Part shown: positions 15,363 to 15,588 of the stretch, one piece after another
Position numbering within the stretch: the first letter of the stretch is position 1
How the letters are laid out: each line of letters opens with the position of its first letter
Assembly (NCBI GenBank): GCA_945861235.1
Contig: CAMATV010000026.1
Coordinates: 1 to 15,588, forward strand
DNA from: Opitutus sp. GAS368
Lineage (GTDB): Bacteria > Verrucomicrobiota > Verrucomicrobiia > Opitutales > Opitutaceae
Direction of reading: 5' to 3'
Length of the DNA: 15,588 bases
Notes under the pieces: model-generated
Told to the model about the DNA's origin: nothing
The model's input: only the letters and a program-made list of their open reading frames with translations
Databases searched by the model: none
Program-made: the position numbers and the translations under genes

Positions 15363-15588
15363 AGCTTCACGGCTTGCTGCCCGGACTCGGTCTTCGGCTT
15401 GGGTTGCAGACCGGCGAAGGTGTGCGTGGCCGGCTTATCCGCGCCGATTTTGATGGTGTGTTTGCCGGTGGAATAGACTCGCGGATGGAAGCGGCCGCCT
15501 TGGGCGCGGACGGTATAGAGGATGTCGCCCGTCGCTTCCTCGATGACTTGCACGACGGGATTCGGTGCGCCTGCAAACACCAGCTCCG
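15359..15588 (-). CDS. C-terminal end of an unidentified protein (partial)
   Basis: The minus-strand frame is open from the window's right edge to a TGA at 15359-15361 and gives about 75 residues. The segment NPVVQVIEEATGDILYTVRA, then GRFHPRVYSTGKHTIKIG, has alternating hydrophobic residues typical of a small beta-sandwich, followed by a low-complexity charged end (KPKTESGQQAVKL). The body of the protein lies outside the window. It reminds me of tails on secreted PhoD-like or metallophosphoesterase proteins of Verrucomicrobiota, but I cannot support that from 75 residues. Its stop codon overlaps the DUF1552 GTG start, so it belongs to the same transcription unit and is probably also an envelope protein. 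The frame uses codons normally and is clearly coding. Confidence 0.7.
   Translation of the reverse strand, partial: ELVFAGAPNPVVQVIEEATGDILYTVRAQGGRFHPRVYSTGKHTIKIGADKPATHTFAGLQPKPKTESGQQAVKL

Overview
The window reads as part of a Verrucomicrobiota chromosome, most likely of the class Opitutae or close to it (inference from gene content; Planctomycetota is the main alternative). The pointers are two formylglycine-type sulfatases, a secreted Gfo/Idh/MocA oxidoreductase, a DUF1080 protein, a DUF1592-type multidomain cytochrome paired with a DUF1552 protein, and a TonB-dependent receptor of the long form seen in Opitutae. No rRNA, tRNA, CRISPR array or complete insertion sequence is visible.

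Right and central part (about 2.8-15.6 kb): every intact gene is on the minus strand, read from right to left with short gaps. The order is the tail of an unidentified gene, a DUF1552 protein, a di-CxxCH DUF1592 protein, a TonB-dependent receptor, a sulfamidase-like sulfatase, a Tat-exported Gfo/Idh/MocA oxidoreductase, a DUF1080 (3-keto-glycoside hydrolase family) protein and a second sulfatase. The first three are joined by start/stop overlaps or a 2-bp gap; the last four are 21-30 bp apart. Together they suggest an envelope pathway. The receptor would import a sulfated oligosaccharide, the sulfatases would remove sulfate esters or N-sulfate, the oxidoreductase would make a 3-keto sugar, and the DUF1080 protein would cleave the 3-keto-glycoside. 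No classical glycoside hydrolase or polysaccharide lyase is present. The haem-bearing DUF1592/DUF1552 pair could link to electron transfer, but this is conjecture.

Left part (1-2.77 kb): this looks like a rearranged scar. It holds the 3' end of an SDR dehydrogenase gene, an orphan sulfatase C-terminus, an AAA ATPase/DUF4143 gene, a second 88-bp copy of the sulfatase tail, an ECF sigma-factor gene cut off just after its region 2, and an orphan DUF1585 tail. The ATPase gene lies between two 88-bp direct repeats (96.6% identical, all three differences synonymous), and a dyad symmetry overlaps its start codon. The junction between sulfatase tail and sigma gene at 1944/1945 can be placed to the base.

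The best candidate for something under-described is the sulfatase/oxidoreductase/DUF1080/sulfatase cassette with its own TonB receptor. Second is the repeat-bounded ATPase module sitting among truncated genes.
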